Shown here in pieces: positions 24,615-31,243 of a stretch of DNA of 33,709 nt. How positions within the stretch are numbered: the stretch's first letter is position 1; the number at the start of each line of letters is the position of its first letter. The stretch is from NCBI GenBank assembly GCA_965660195.1, contig CBFHZM010000012.1:1-33709 (forward strand), in the 5' to 3' direction. This stretch comes from JAYODZ01 sp965660195 (GTDB taxonomy: Bacteria; Pseudomonadota; Alphaproteobacteria; RS24). The notes beneath the pieces are model-generated. The model did no database searches and was not told the origin of the DNA. It saw only the letters and a list, made by a program, of their open reading frames with translations. Position numbers and translations under genes: made by a program.

Positions 24615-26420
24615 ATGTCAGCTACGCCGCCGCTGTTACACCTTGCCGATATCTCTCTGACCTATGGCAGTCAGCCGTTACTTAATGGCGCCAACTTATC
24701 GGTTAAACCAGGCGCGCGGCTATGCCTCGTCGGACGAAACGGCTCGGGTAAATCCACACTTCTAAAAATTGCCGCAGGTTTGATCGAGCCCGATGACGGC
24801 GAAGTTTTCGTTCAGCCAGGTATTGTCGTACGTTATTTGGCGCAAAGCCCGAGCTTCTCCGAAAAAGCCAGCATTAGCGAAGTTGTGCTTGCTGATATTT
24901 TTGACAATGAAGATCGTCAAAAGGGGTATCAGATCATGGCCGATCTGCATCTCGACCCCGAGAAATCAGTGGTTGGCTTATCGGGCGGTGAAATGCGTCG
25001 CGTTGCTCTGGCGCAAGCCATGGCCTGCCAACCGGATATTTTGCTCCTCGATGAGCCAACTAATCACCTCGATTTGCCCGCCATTGAGTGGTTAGAAAAT
25101 TGCTTGCGCGCGCATCCTGCGGCTTTGGTTTTGGTTAGCCATGACCGTCGCTTTCTCGCCAATATGGCTGAAAAAACCATCTGGCTCGATCGCGGTGAAA
25201 CGCATGACGCTGCGGTGTCCTTTGATCGTTTTGAAGATTGGCGCGATGACTTTCTGGAGCGCGAGGCAACGGCGCAACAGAAACTAGATCGTAAAATAGC
25301 GCGTGAAGATGACTGGTTGCGCCACGGCGTCTCGGGTCGACGGCGGCGTAATGTGCGACGGGTGAAGGAACTTTTTGAACTCCGTCAGCAAAGGCAAAAT
25401 TATCAAGGGCCAACGGGCGCGGTGGCGCTGAATGGCCCCGATGCCGATAGCTCGAGCAAGCTGGTTGCTAAGTTCGACCGCGTCAGCAAGGCAATCGCAG
25501 GCCGCGATTTGGTCAAAGACCTCTCCTTTATATTGGCGCGCGGCAACCGGCTCGGTATTGTCGGGCCAAACGGCACCGGTAAGACGACGCTCATCAAATT
25601 ATTGCTTGGCGATTTACCGCCGGATAGCGGCACTATTCGCTTGGGCAAGAAGCTTGATACGCTGGTGCTGGATCAGTCGCGTTCGGGCATTAAACCCGAT
25701 TGGACAATTAAGGATGCCCTCACCGATGGTGCGGGTGATCTGGTCGCGATCGGCGAGGAGACGATGCATGTGATCGGTTATATGCAGGCATTTTTATTTC
25801 ATCCCTCGCAAATGCGAACGCCGGCGACGATTTTATCGGGTGGTGAGCAAGCGCGCTTGCTATTGGCGCGCGGCCTAAGGCGACCATCAAATTTTCTAAT
25901 TATGGACGAGCCAACCAACGATCTGGATCTGGAGACACTTGATCTCTTGCAAGAGATGATCGCGAGTTATGAGGGCACGGTCGTGCTGGTTAGCCATGAT
26001 CGCGATTTTCTCGACCGCACGGTGACGCATGTTCTGGCCGCCGAGGGCGATGGTAGTTGGGTGCTTTATGCCGGAGGCTATAGCGATATGACCCGGCAAC
26101 GGCGGGATCAGGCAGAAACGGTAGCGCCCCAGAAATCGACGAAAGCGATAGTATCGGACGACGCATCGCATCGCACCAAGCGGCCGCCGCGCATGAGCTA
26201 TAAGCAAAGCTATCGCCTCGAACGGCTACCAGCCGAGTTGGACGACTTGCGGGCAAAAATAGCCGTTTGCGAGCGTCAAATGGCTGATCCGAATTTATAC
26301 AATTCGGATCCGCAAGCTTTCACCAAAGTGGCAGACACGCTGGCAACGCTCCGTGACAGCTTGTCGGCGGCAGAGGATGAATGGCTGACTTTGGAGCTTC
26401 TGCGTGAGGAGTTAAGCTGA
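24615..26420 (+). CDS. uup: ABC-F ATPase, Uup type
   Basis: This 601-residue soluble protein has two ABC domains and no membrane segment. Domain 1 has Walker A G-R-N-G-S-G-K-S-T at 40-48, signature L-S-G-G-E-M-R-R and Walker B L-L-L-D-E-P-T-N-H-L-D. A charged helical linker follows. Domain 2 has G-P-N-G-T-G-K-T-T, L-S-G-G-E-Q-A-R and I-M-D-E-P-T-N-D-L-D. The final 70-80 residues are a helical hairpin rich in Arg, Leu and Ala (L-P-A-E-L-D-D-L-R), as in the Uup C-terminal DNA-binding coiled coil. ABC-F proteins act on ribosomes; Uup is also linked to transposon precise excision and ribosome assembly. ATG 24615 is preferred over GTG 24609 (GGGG just upstream). The 3' end overlaps the opposing flavoprotein gene by 9 bp. 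Confidence 0.88.
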   Translation: MSATPPLLHLADISLTYGSQPLLNGANLSVKPGARLCLVGRNGSGKSTLLKIAAGLIEPDDGEVFVQPGIVVRYLAQSPSFSEKASISEVVLADIFDNEDRQKGYQIMADLHLDPEKSVVGLSGGEMRRVALAQAMACQPDILLLDEPTNHLDLPAIEWLENCLRAHPAALVLVSHDRRFLANMAEKTIWLDRGETHDAAVSFDRFEDWRDDFLEREATAQQKLDRKIAREDDWLRHGVSGRRRRNVRRVKELFELRQQRQNYQGPTGAVALNGPDADSSSKLVAKFDRVSKAIAGRDLVKDLSFILARGNRLGIVGPNGTGKTTLIKLLLGDLPPDSGTIRLGKKLDTLVLDQSRSGIKPDWTIKDALTDGAGDLVAIGEETMHVIGYMQAFLFHPSQMRTPATILSGGEQARLLLARGLRRPSNFLIMDEPTNDLDLETLDLLQEMIASYEGTVVLVSHDRDFLDRTVTHVLAAEGDGSWVLYAGGYSDMTRQRRDQAETVAPQKSTKAIVSDDASHRTKRPPRMSYKQSYRLERLPAELDDLRAKIAVCERQMADPNLYNSDPQAFTKVADTLATLRDSLSAAEDEWLTLELLREELS

Positions 26421-28064
26421 TTGTCCCACCGTATCGACGGCGCGTAAAATCCGCGTATCCCGATCGATCGGCTGAAAGCTCTCGCCGCCGACGCGGTGCC
26501 AATATGACGCCAGCCTTGGATCTTCCACTGTCTTACCTTCGAGCAGCGCGTTGAGTTCAACGCGCGGATAGATTTGATCGGCGAGGCGAATTTGACTTCC
26601 CGATAAGCGGCGCACAATATGGCGGCGATTAAGTTCATTGGGATGCGACAGGCCGGCAGCGCCTAACAGCTTGGCCAAGGTTGTAACCGAATTCTCGTGG
26701 AAATTGGCGACCCGCTGGGCGCGATTGTCGACATCGATTACCCGGTAACGTTTTGGATCCATAGTTGCAATGCCGGTGGGGCAACGGTTGGACGCACAGT
26801 CGCGGGCCTGAATGCAACCGATCGAGAACATGAAGGGGCGGGCCATATTACACCAGTCAGCACCAAGGGCGCAGTGCCGAATAATGTCGTAGGCACTGAC
26901 GATTTTACCCGAGGCGCCAATTTTTATGCGCTCCCGCAAACCCGCTCCGCGCAACGCATTGTCGACAAAGACGATCGCGTCGCGTAGTGGGCAACCAAGA
27001 TGGTCAGCAAATTCAGCTGGTGCCGCACCGGTGCCGCCCTCGGCGCCATCTACCGTAATAAAGTCTAGGCGCTTACCGCTATCCACCATGGCGCGAACAA
27101 TGGCTACAAACTCCCAAGGGTGGCCGATGCATAATTTAATACCAACGGGTTTGCCGCCCGAGAGATCGCGCAATTTCTCAGCAAAGAGCAAAAGCTCATT
27201 GGGCGTCGAAAATTCAGAGTGGCTTGAGGGAGAGATACAGTCCTGACCGATTTCAACACCTCGTGTCCGCGCAATCTCGGCATTGACCTTACTGCCGCGT
27301 AAGACACCCCCATGGCCGGGCTTGGCGCCTTGGCTCAGTTTGATCTCAATCATTTTCACCTGCGGCAAGGCAGCCTTGGTTGCAAATTTTTCGGCATCGA
27401 AATTGCCATCAAGGTCGCGGCAACCAAAATAGCCAGTCGAGATCTGCCAAATAATGTCGCCGCCGCCAGCTTCATGATATGGCGAGAGTGAGCCCTCGCC
27501 CGTATTATGGGCAAAGCCCCCCAGCCGTGCGCCCGTGTTTAAGGCTTGGATGGCGGTAGGGGACAGGGCGCCGAAGGATGTGCCAGAAATATTGAGAACC
27601 GACATGGCATAAGCATGGGCGCCTTCGCCGACAAGAACACGAAAATCATGGTTGGTTATTTTTTTTGGGTTCAAGGAATGATTTAACCAATTGTGGGTTT
27701 CGGCATAAACATCAGCGACAGATCCGAACGGAAGGTCGGCGCTGATATTTTTCGCGCGGCGATAGACCATGGCGCGTTGTTCGCGCGAGAAAGGCAACTC
27801 ATCTGTATCAGATTCCCAAAAATACTGCCGCAATTCGGGGCGGATTGCTTCCATCATAAAGCGGGCGCGGCCCAATAAGGGATAATTTGCCAGAACGCTG
27901 TGTTCTTTTTGAAAAGCATCATGGATCCCCAAAGCCGACAAGGCTCCGAGTAGCCCAGCGGGGAGGTAAAACCATGGCGATAGCGGCGAGAGCGCCAGCG
28001 ATACTAAAGTCAAAACAATTACAGCTAGAACTAGGGTATAACGCCCCCAAATATAATCTATCAC
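26412..28064 (-). CDS. Membrane-tethered glutamate synthase-like FMN protein
   Basis: This 550-residue protein has two N-terminal membrane helices (about 8-26 and 29-48) and then a soluble domain like the FMN/Fe-S part of glutamate synthase large subunit. Visible motifs are I-S-G-T-S-F-G-A-L-S-P (about 159-169), A-K-P-G-H-G-G-V-L (247-255) and V-D-G-A-E-G-G-T-G-A-A-P (338-349). Cys417, Cys423 and Cys428 lie in a C-x5-C-x4-C cluster matching the 3Fe-4S site. There is no glutaminase domain, so it is not a complete GOGAT. The family is common and its substrate is unclear. The start is GTG 28064, chosen because GAGGGG lies 4 bases upstream; a longer frame from 28118 has no such site. Confidence 0.85.
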   Translation of the reverse strand: MIDYIWGRYTLVLAVIVLTLVSLALSPLSPWFYLPAGLLGALSALGIHDAFQKEHSVLANYPLLGRARFMMEAIRPELRQYFWESDTDELPFSREQRAMVYRRAKNISADLPFGSVADVYAETHNWLNHSLNPKKITNHDFRVLVGEGAHAYAMSVLNISGTSFGALSPTAIQALNTGARLGGFAHNTGEGSLSPYHEAGGGDIIWQISTGYFGCRDLDGNFDAEKFATKAALPQVKMIEIKLSQGAKPGHGGVLRGSKVNAEIARTRGVEIGQDCISPSSHSEFSTPNELLLFAEKLRDLSGGKPVGIKLCIGHPWEFVAIVRAMVDSGKRLDFITVDGAEGGTGAAPAEFADHLGCPLRDAIVFVDNALRGAGLRERIKIGASGKIVSAYDIIRHCALGADWCNMARPFMFSIGCIQARDCASNRCPTGIATMDPKRYRVIDVDNRAQRVANFHENSVTTLAKLLGAAGLSHPNELNRRHIVRRLSGSQIRLADQIYPRVELNALLEGKTVEDPRLASYWHRVGGESFQPIDRDTRILRAVDTVGQSA

Positions 28065-28422
28065 GGTTCCCCTCAAAGAATTTATCAAAACGGTTGTACT
28101 GGCTGACGCCAAAAGCATAAAAGTTTTATAAGAATCTAGATGTTTTGTCGTCCCGATTTCAGGGTTTTCTGCAAAAATCTGCGTCGCAAATTATGGTTGC
28201 AACACTTGCCAAAGCGTTGAGCTCTGACCATACTAAAAAACATAAAGCAGAGAGCAAGAGGGCTGCGCTCTGGCGGGTCTTGAACGCCCATAAGCTGCAC
28301 ATAAGGGGCGGTTCGGTGTGAGTATGTCGTCGCAGTGTAGCTAACTGTCTCGCGTTGATTTTATCGTGTAACGCGCGTGATTGGGTTGTCTCCTGTGGGG
28401 TTTGTTGTGGAGGTACCCGCTT
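28065..28422. other. 358-bp divergent intergenic region
   Basis: This is the only gene-free stretch longer than 300 bp. It separates the FMN protein from the large coiled-coil protein and must hold promoters for both. I found no convincing -35/-10 pair, RNA gene or long palindrome. The only small inverted repeat noticed is GGCG/CGCC with a 9-base loop at 28272-28288. GGAGG at 28409-28413 is the ribosome site for the gene starting at 28423. Short reading frames here lack ribosome sites and family features. Confidence 0.6.
28069..28074 (-). promoter_or_regulatory. Ribosome binding site that selects a GTG start
   Basis: On the minus strand this reads GAGGGG, 4 bases before GTG 28064. It decides the start of the FMN protein in favour of a GTG codon rather than the ATG 54 bases further upstream, and places the first membrane helix at the very N-terminus. 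Confidence 0.65.
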
Positions 28423-30969
28423 ATGACTGATGCTACAGTGGATAATGTAACCGATGGCCAAACGTCGGTTTTTAGCCCGTCGCGATTACCCCGAACCGTT
28501 TATATAACGGCCTGGGTAGTCGAAATTGCTGCCGCGATTGTTGGGCTTTTCATTGCTTTCACTCAAGGTCTCTCGGTTTTTATGACCATACCTGAAGTCG
28601 AACGCGATTTTGGTACTTATGCCCGGGCGATGGTTGGGGCTTTACCTTTCGTCATTATTGCGATCCTTGAACCGACTAAAATATACCTCGCGTCTGGTCT
28701 GTATCTTAGTCGGCGATTGCTTATGAGGTCGTTGTTTCTCCTCGGCCTAATTGCGCTCACCTTTGTGACTTTTGAAACCATGTTCAATGCGTTGGTACAA
28801 CAAAACACTAATGTGACGCGCGAGGTTCAAAAACTGGTCAATGAACGTTTGGAAAAACGCGACGCTCTAATTTTTAACCAGCAAATGATCAATCGGATGC
28901 GCAGTGAGACGCCGCAATCGATTAATGCTCAGTTCACGCAATCGCTCGATGCGCTCGGCGCCGAACGCCGCGAACGAGTGGCGCAGGCTGATGCTGAACT
29001 CGATCGTTTGGTCAGCGGTAAATTGCAGCAACGCCAAACCCTGCTGGCCGATCAAGACACTGCCGGTATAGCGTCGTTGGAAGATCAGATCGCGCGGGTT
29101 GAACGCGAAAATGCCCGTCTCACGGCAGCGCGCAATCAAGCGCTGTCAGATAGCGACGCAAATTATCAAGGGGCTCTAGCTCAAAAACAACAAGAGCTGG
29201 CGCAGATTGAGCGCGACCGAAGCGAGCAAATTCAGCGCGCCACTAATATTTTATTTGGGCGTGCAGCTTTGATTGAGCAAATCAATAGCCAATTGCAATT
29301 GCGCACCGAACAGGTCACGGCCAGCATTCAACAATTAGATGCGGAGCGTGCTCGAGCTCGGCAAGCCGTGGAAGACCGTTTTAATTTGCGGCAAGGGAAA
29401 CTCGTCGACGAAGAGGCGCGCCTGCGTGATCAAGTTGGGCAGCAGTCGCGTCAAATGTCACGGGCTCTATCGGCAAGGTTACAAGAAATTGACCGCGAAA
29501 TTACGAAGGCGCGTGAAGCCCATCGTACCCGCGTGCAAGAAATCAATCGTCAGATCGACGGTCAATTGTCCGAATTAAATACGCAACGTGCCATGCATCT
29601 CGAGACAACTCGAACCCACTCAAGTCGTATCGATAAGCTCGAAGCCGACAATGCGGTTTTGATGAGTGAGTTTCATGATCTACGTCAGCTCTATCGGGCT
29701 AAGCTCGAAACGGTGCAGGTGTATCAATTAGCGGCAATCGTTTGTGGCACTTTTGAGAGTTGGTGTTTTGGAAAGCAAGTTGATACGCCTGCAGGTGATT
29801 CGGATATTCTTGCACAATTACAACTAACGAGCTTCGACGTGGCCGACTTACCAGAAGAAAAAGTTAAGGCCGTCGCAACCCTGTGGTTCGGCTCGACAGC
29901 GGCTATTGTTGCAACCATGGGAACATTCCTCGCCTTCATTTCATTTGTTCTTGCCGATCCAGAACGCATGGCTGCCCCCAACCTCCGCCGCCGTGGTCGC
30001 GGCGGCTTGATGGTGTTGCGTATGCTTAATCGCTTTGCAAATTTCGTCCGTGCCATGGCGGCTGCGGTTGTCGAATTTGGCGTCCGCTTTGGTGAGGGAT
30101 GGCTCAGCATTGCGCGTGCAATTATCTTTCTAATCGGCACAATTGCTGGTGTTTTTGTAGAATTTGTTAGGTTGGTAGCTGATGCTTTGCGGGTTTCGAT
30201 CATGCGCTCTGGGCGTGCCGTCAACAAAACCATGGGCGCGATGCGGCAGCGCATCACTGCACCCGTTATTCGCTACGAGACAGTTGAGACAGAAAAAATT
30301 GTTGAAGTCGAAAAGGAAGTGCCTACTGAAATTGTGAAACGAGAACTAATTTATATTCCTGTTGATGCGTCGGACGAGCGAGCGCAACAGCTCGATGATG
30401 ATGCGATGGAGGAGCTAGTAAAGCAACAACCGATGCTATCAAAACTCTTGCGTCAAAACAGTTTTAGACGCACTGTAGCGATGCAAAAAGTCGCATCTCC
30501 GAAAACCAGACCAAACCAGCCTGGAGGGGAGGAGAGCGAAGTAAAAGGAGACGTAGTTATGGCAACCACCAAAAAGCCAGCCACCAAAAAACCTGCTGCT
30601 AAAAAGCCAGCAGTTAAAAAACCTGTAGCTAAAAAGCCTGCCGCTAAAAAGCCTGCCGCTAAAAAGCCAGTCGCTAAAAAGCCAGTCGCTAAAAAGCCAG
30701 TCGCTAAAAAGCCAGTCGCTAAAAAGCCAGCTGCTAAAAAGCCAGTCGCTAAAAAGCCTGCCGCTAAAAAGCCTGCCGCTAAAAAGCCAGCTGCTAAAAA
30801 GCCAGTCGCTAAAAAGCCAGTCGCTAAAAAGCCTGCCACTAAAAAGCCAGTCGCTAAAAAGCCAGCTGCTAAAAAGCCAGCTGCTAAAAAGCCAGCCGCG
30901 CCTCGTCCCGCTGCACGGGCTTCCGCCGCTCGTAAGCCAGCTGCAAAACGGACAGTCGCTCGGAAATAA
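28423..30969 (+). CDS. Large inner-membrane coiled-coil protein with lysine-rich KKP-repeat tail
   Basis: This 848-residue protein starts at ATG 28423 behind GGAGG. Three membrane helices lie at about 27-47, 70-92 and 101-125. Residues about 130-435 are a long charged coiled coil rich in Arg, Glu, Gln and Ala. Two more membrane helices lie at about 495-520 and 575-600. A segment with repeated Glu/Val (E-K-I-V-E-V-E-K-E-V-P) follows. From residue 713 the sequence changes to 22 KKPxx repeats and an Arg/Lys-rich end, very like histone H1/AlgP tails. I recognise no family for the membrane part. An in-frame ATG with a strong ribosome site starts the tail at 30559, so this may be two genes fused in frame. 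If fused, a nucleoid-binding tail would be tied to the membrane. Confidence 0.75.
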   Translation: MTDATVDNVTDGQTSVFSPSRLPRTVYITAWVVEIAAAIVGLFIAFTQGLSVFMTIPEVERDFGTYARAMVGALPFVIIAILEPTKIYLASGLYLSRRLLMRSLFLLGLIALTFVTFETMFNALVQQNTNVTREVQKLVNERLEKRDALIFNQQMINRMRSETPQSINAQFTQSLDALGAERRERVAQADAELDRLVSGKLQQRQTLLADQDTAGIASLEDQIARVERENARLTAARNQALSDSDANYQGALAQKQQELAQIERDRSEQIQRATNILFGRAALIEQINSQLQLRTEQVTASIQQLDAERARARQAVEDRFNLRQGKLVDEEARLRDQVGQQSRQMSRALSARLQEIDREITKAREAHRTRVQEINRQIDGQLSELNTQRAMHLETTRTHSSRIDKLEADNAVLMSEFHDLRQLYRAKLETVQVYQLAAIVCGTFESWCFGKQVDTPAGDSDILAQLQLTSFDVADLPEEKVKAVATLWFGSTAAIVATMGTFLAFISFVLADPERMAAPNLRRRGRGGLMVLRMLNRFANFVRAMAAAVVEFGVRFGEGWLSIARAIIFLIGTIAGVFVEFVRLVADALRVSIMRSGRAVNKTMGAMRQRITAPVIRYETVETEKIVEVEKEVPTEIVKRELIYIPVDASDERAQQLDDDAMEELVKQQPMLSKLLRQNSFRRTVAMQKVASPKTRPNQPGGEESEVKGDVVMATTKKPATKKPAAKKPAVKKPVAKKPAAKKPAAKKPVAKKPVAKKPVAKKPVAKKPAAKKPVAKKPAAKKPAAKKPAAKKPVAKKPVAKKPATKKPVAKKPAAKKPAAKKPAAPRPAARASAARKPAAKRTVARK
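30543..30550 (+). promoter_or_regulatory. Internal ribosome binding site before the lysine-rich segment
   Basis: AAAAGGAG ends 8 bases before the in-frame ATG 30559, ideal sequence and spacing. It lies inside the long reading frame, where no ribosome site is needed, and suggests separate translation of the tail. Confidence 0.6.
30559..30969 (+). CDS. Possible independently translated histone H1-like protein (in-frame internal start)
   Basis: From ATG 30559 the product would be 136 residues beginning M-A-T-T-K-K-P-A-T-K-K-P. It is made almost entirely of Lys, Ala, Pro and Val, ending R-K-P-A-A-K-R-T-V-A-R-K. This composition and the M-A-T-T-K-K start are typical of bacterial H1-like nucleoid proteins (AlgP, Hc2-type), which bind DNA non-specifically. 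It shares frame and stop with the 848-residue protein. The case for a separate product is the strong AAAAGGAG site 8 bases upstream and the abrupt composition change. The case against is that the frame is open with no stop between them. Both forms may be made. Confidence 0.45.
   Translation: MATTKKPATKKPAAKKPAVKKPVAKKPAAKKPAAKKPVAKKPVAKKPVAKKPVAKKPAAKKPVAKKPAAKKPAAKKPAAKKPVAKKPVAKKPATKKPVAKKPAAKKPAAKKPAAPRPAARASAARKPAAKRTVARK
30571..30900 (+). repeat. 15-bp in-frame tandem repeat, 22 units (KKP-[AV]-[ATV])
   Basis: Twenty-two 15-base units, typically AAAAAGCCAGTCGCT or AAAAAGCCTGCCGCT, encode K-K-P followed by A-A, V-A, A-T or A-V. Several neighbouring units are identical at the DNA level (for example four consecutive V-A units from about 30661), which points to recent unit duplication. 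Copy number is expected to vary between strains. Confidence 0.95.
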
Positions 30970-30993
30970 TAAAGAGCGTTCTAGAACGTGTAG

Positions 30994-31239
30994 ATGACAA
31001 GCTTATCTCGGCAGGATATTGGTACAGGGAAAGGTCAGCGAGAAATCATTTCTCGTGACCTCTCCGCGCTCACCGATCGACTGTCCGAGATAAGCCGTCG
31101 TCGCCGTACTGACGAGTTGCGTTCGCGCCTCGATAATTACTTTACCCTAGCAAAAATTACTGCCTTGATGGTTGCGAGCTTCGCGGCCCTCGTTCTCACC
31201 TTCGCTTTTTCTATTCGGCTTATTATCTCTAGTTTGTGA
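30994..31239 (+). CDS. Small single-span membrane protein, unknown function
   Basis: This 81-residue protein has a charged helical N-terminal half (R-D-L-S-A-L-T-D-R-L-S-E-I, then R-R-R-R-T-D-E-L) and one hydrophobic helix at about 53-76 near the C-terminus, so it looks tail-anchored with the charged part in the cytoplasm. The start at 30994 is 24 bp after the KKP-repeat protein stop. No strong ribosome site is seen (AAAGAG is too far upstream). The position suggests co-transcription with the membrane coiled-coil gene and perhaps a shared complex. No family recognised. It ends 4 bp before the convergent exonuclease-fusion gene. Confidence 0.6.
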   Translation: MTSLSRQDIGTGKGQREIISRDLSALTDRLSEISRRRRTDELRSRLDNYFTLAKITALMVASFAALVLTFAFSIRLIISSL

Positions 31240-31243
31240 CGCT

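Noticed and set aside
28159..28461. Possible small gene or tRNA in the long intergenic region
   Set aside because: The minus-strand frame runs into the start of the coiled-coil gene and has no ribosome site; no cloverleaf-like arrangement with a GTTC-type T loop could be found by eye.
29724..30257. 177-residue minus-strand frame opposite the coiled-coil membrane protein
   Set aside because: Low-complexity Arg/Thr/Ala composition expected from the reverse of membrane-helix codons; no ribosome site.
30453..30839. Minus-strand frame encoding A-G-F-L-A-T-G-F-L-A repeats
   Set aside because: It is the exact mirror of the KKPxx repeat on the plus strand. Its regularity comes from the repeat, there is no ribosome site, and it does not resemble a membrane protein outside the repeat.
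30571..30900. Regular 15-bp repeat that might be mistaken for a CRISPR array
   Set aside because: Units are contiguous with no spacers, stay in frame, and encode a lysine-rich tail.
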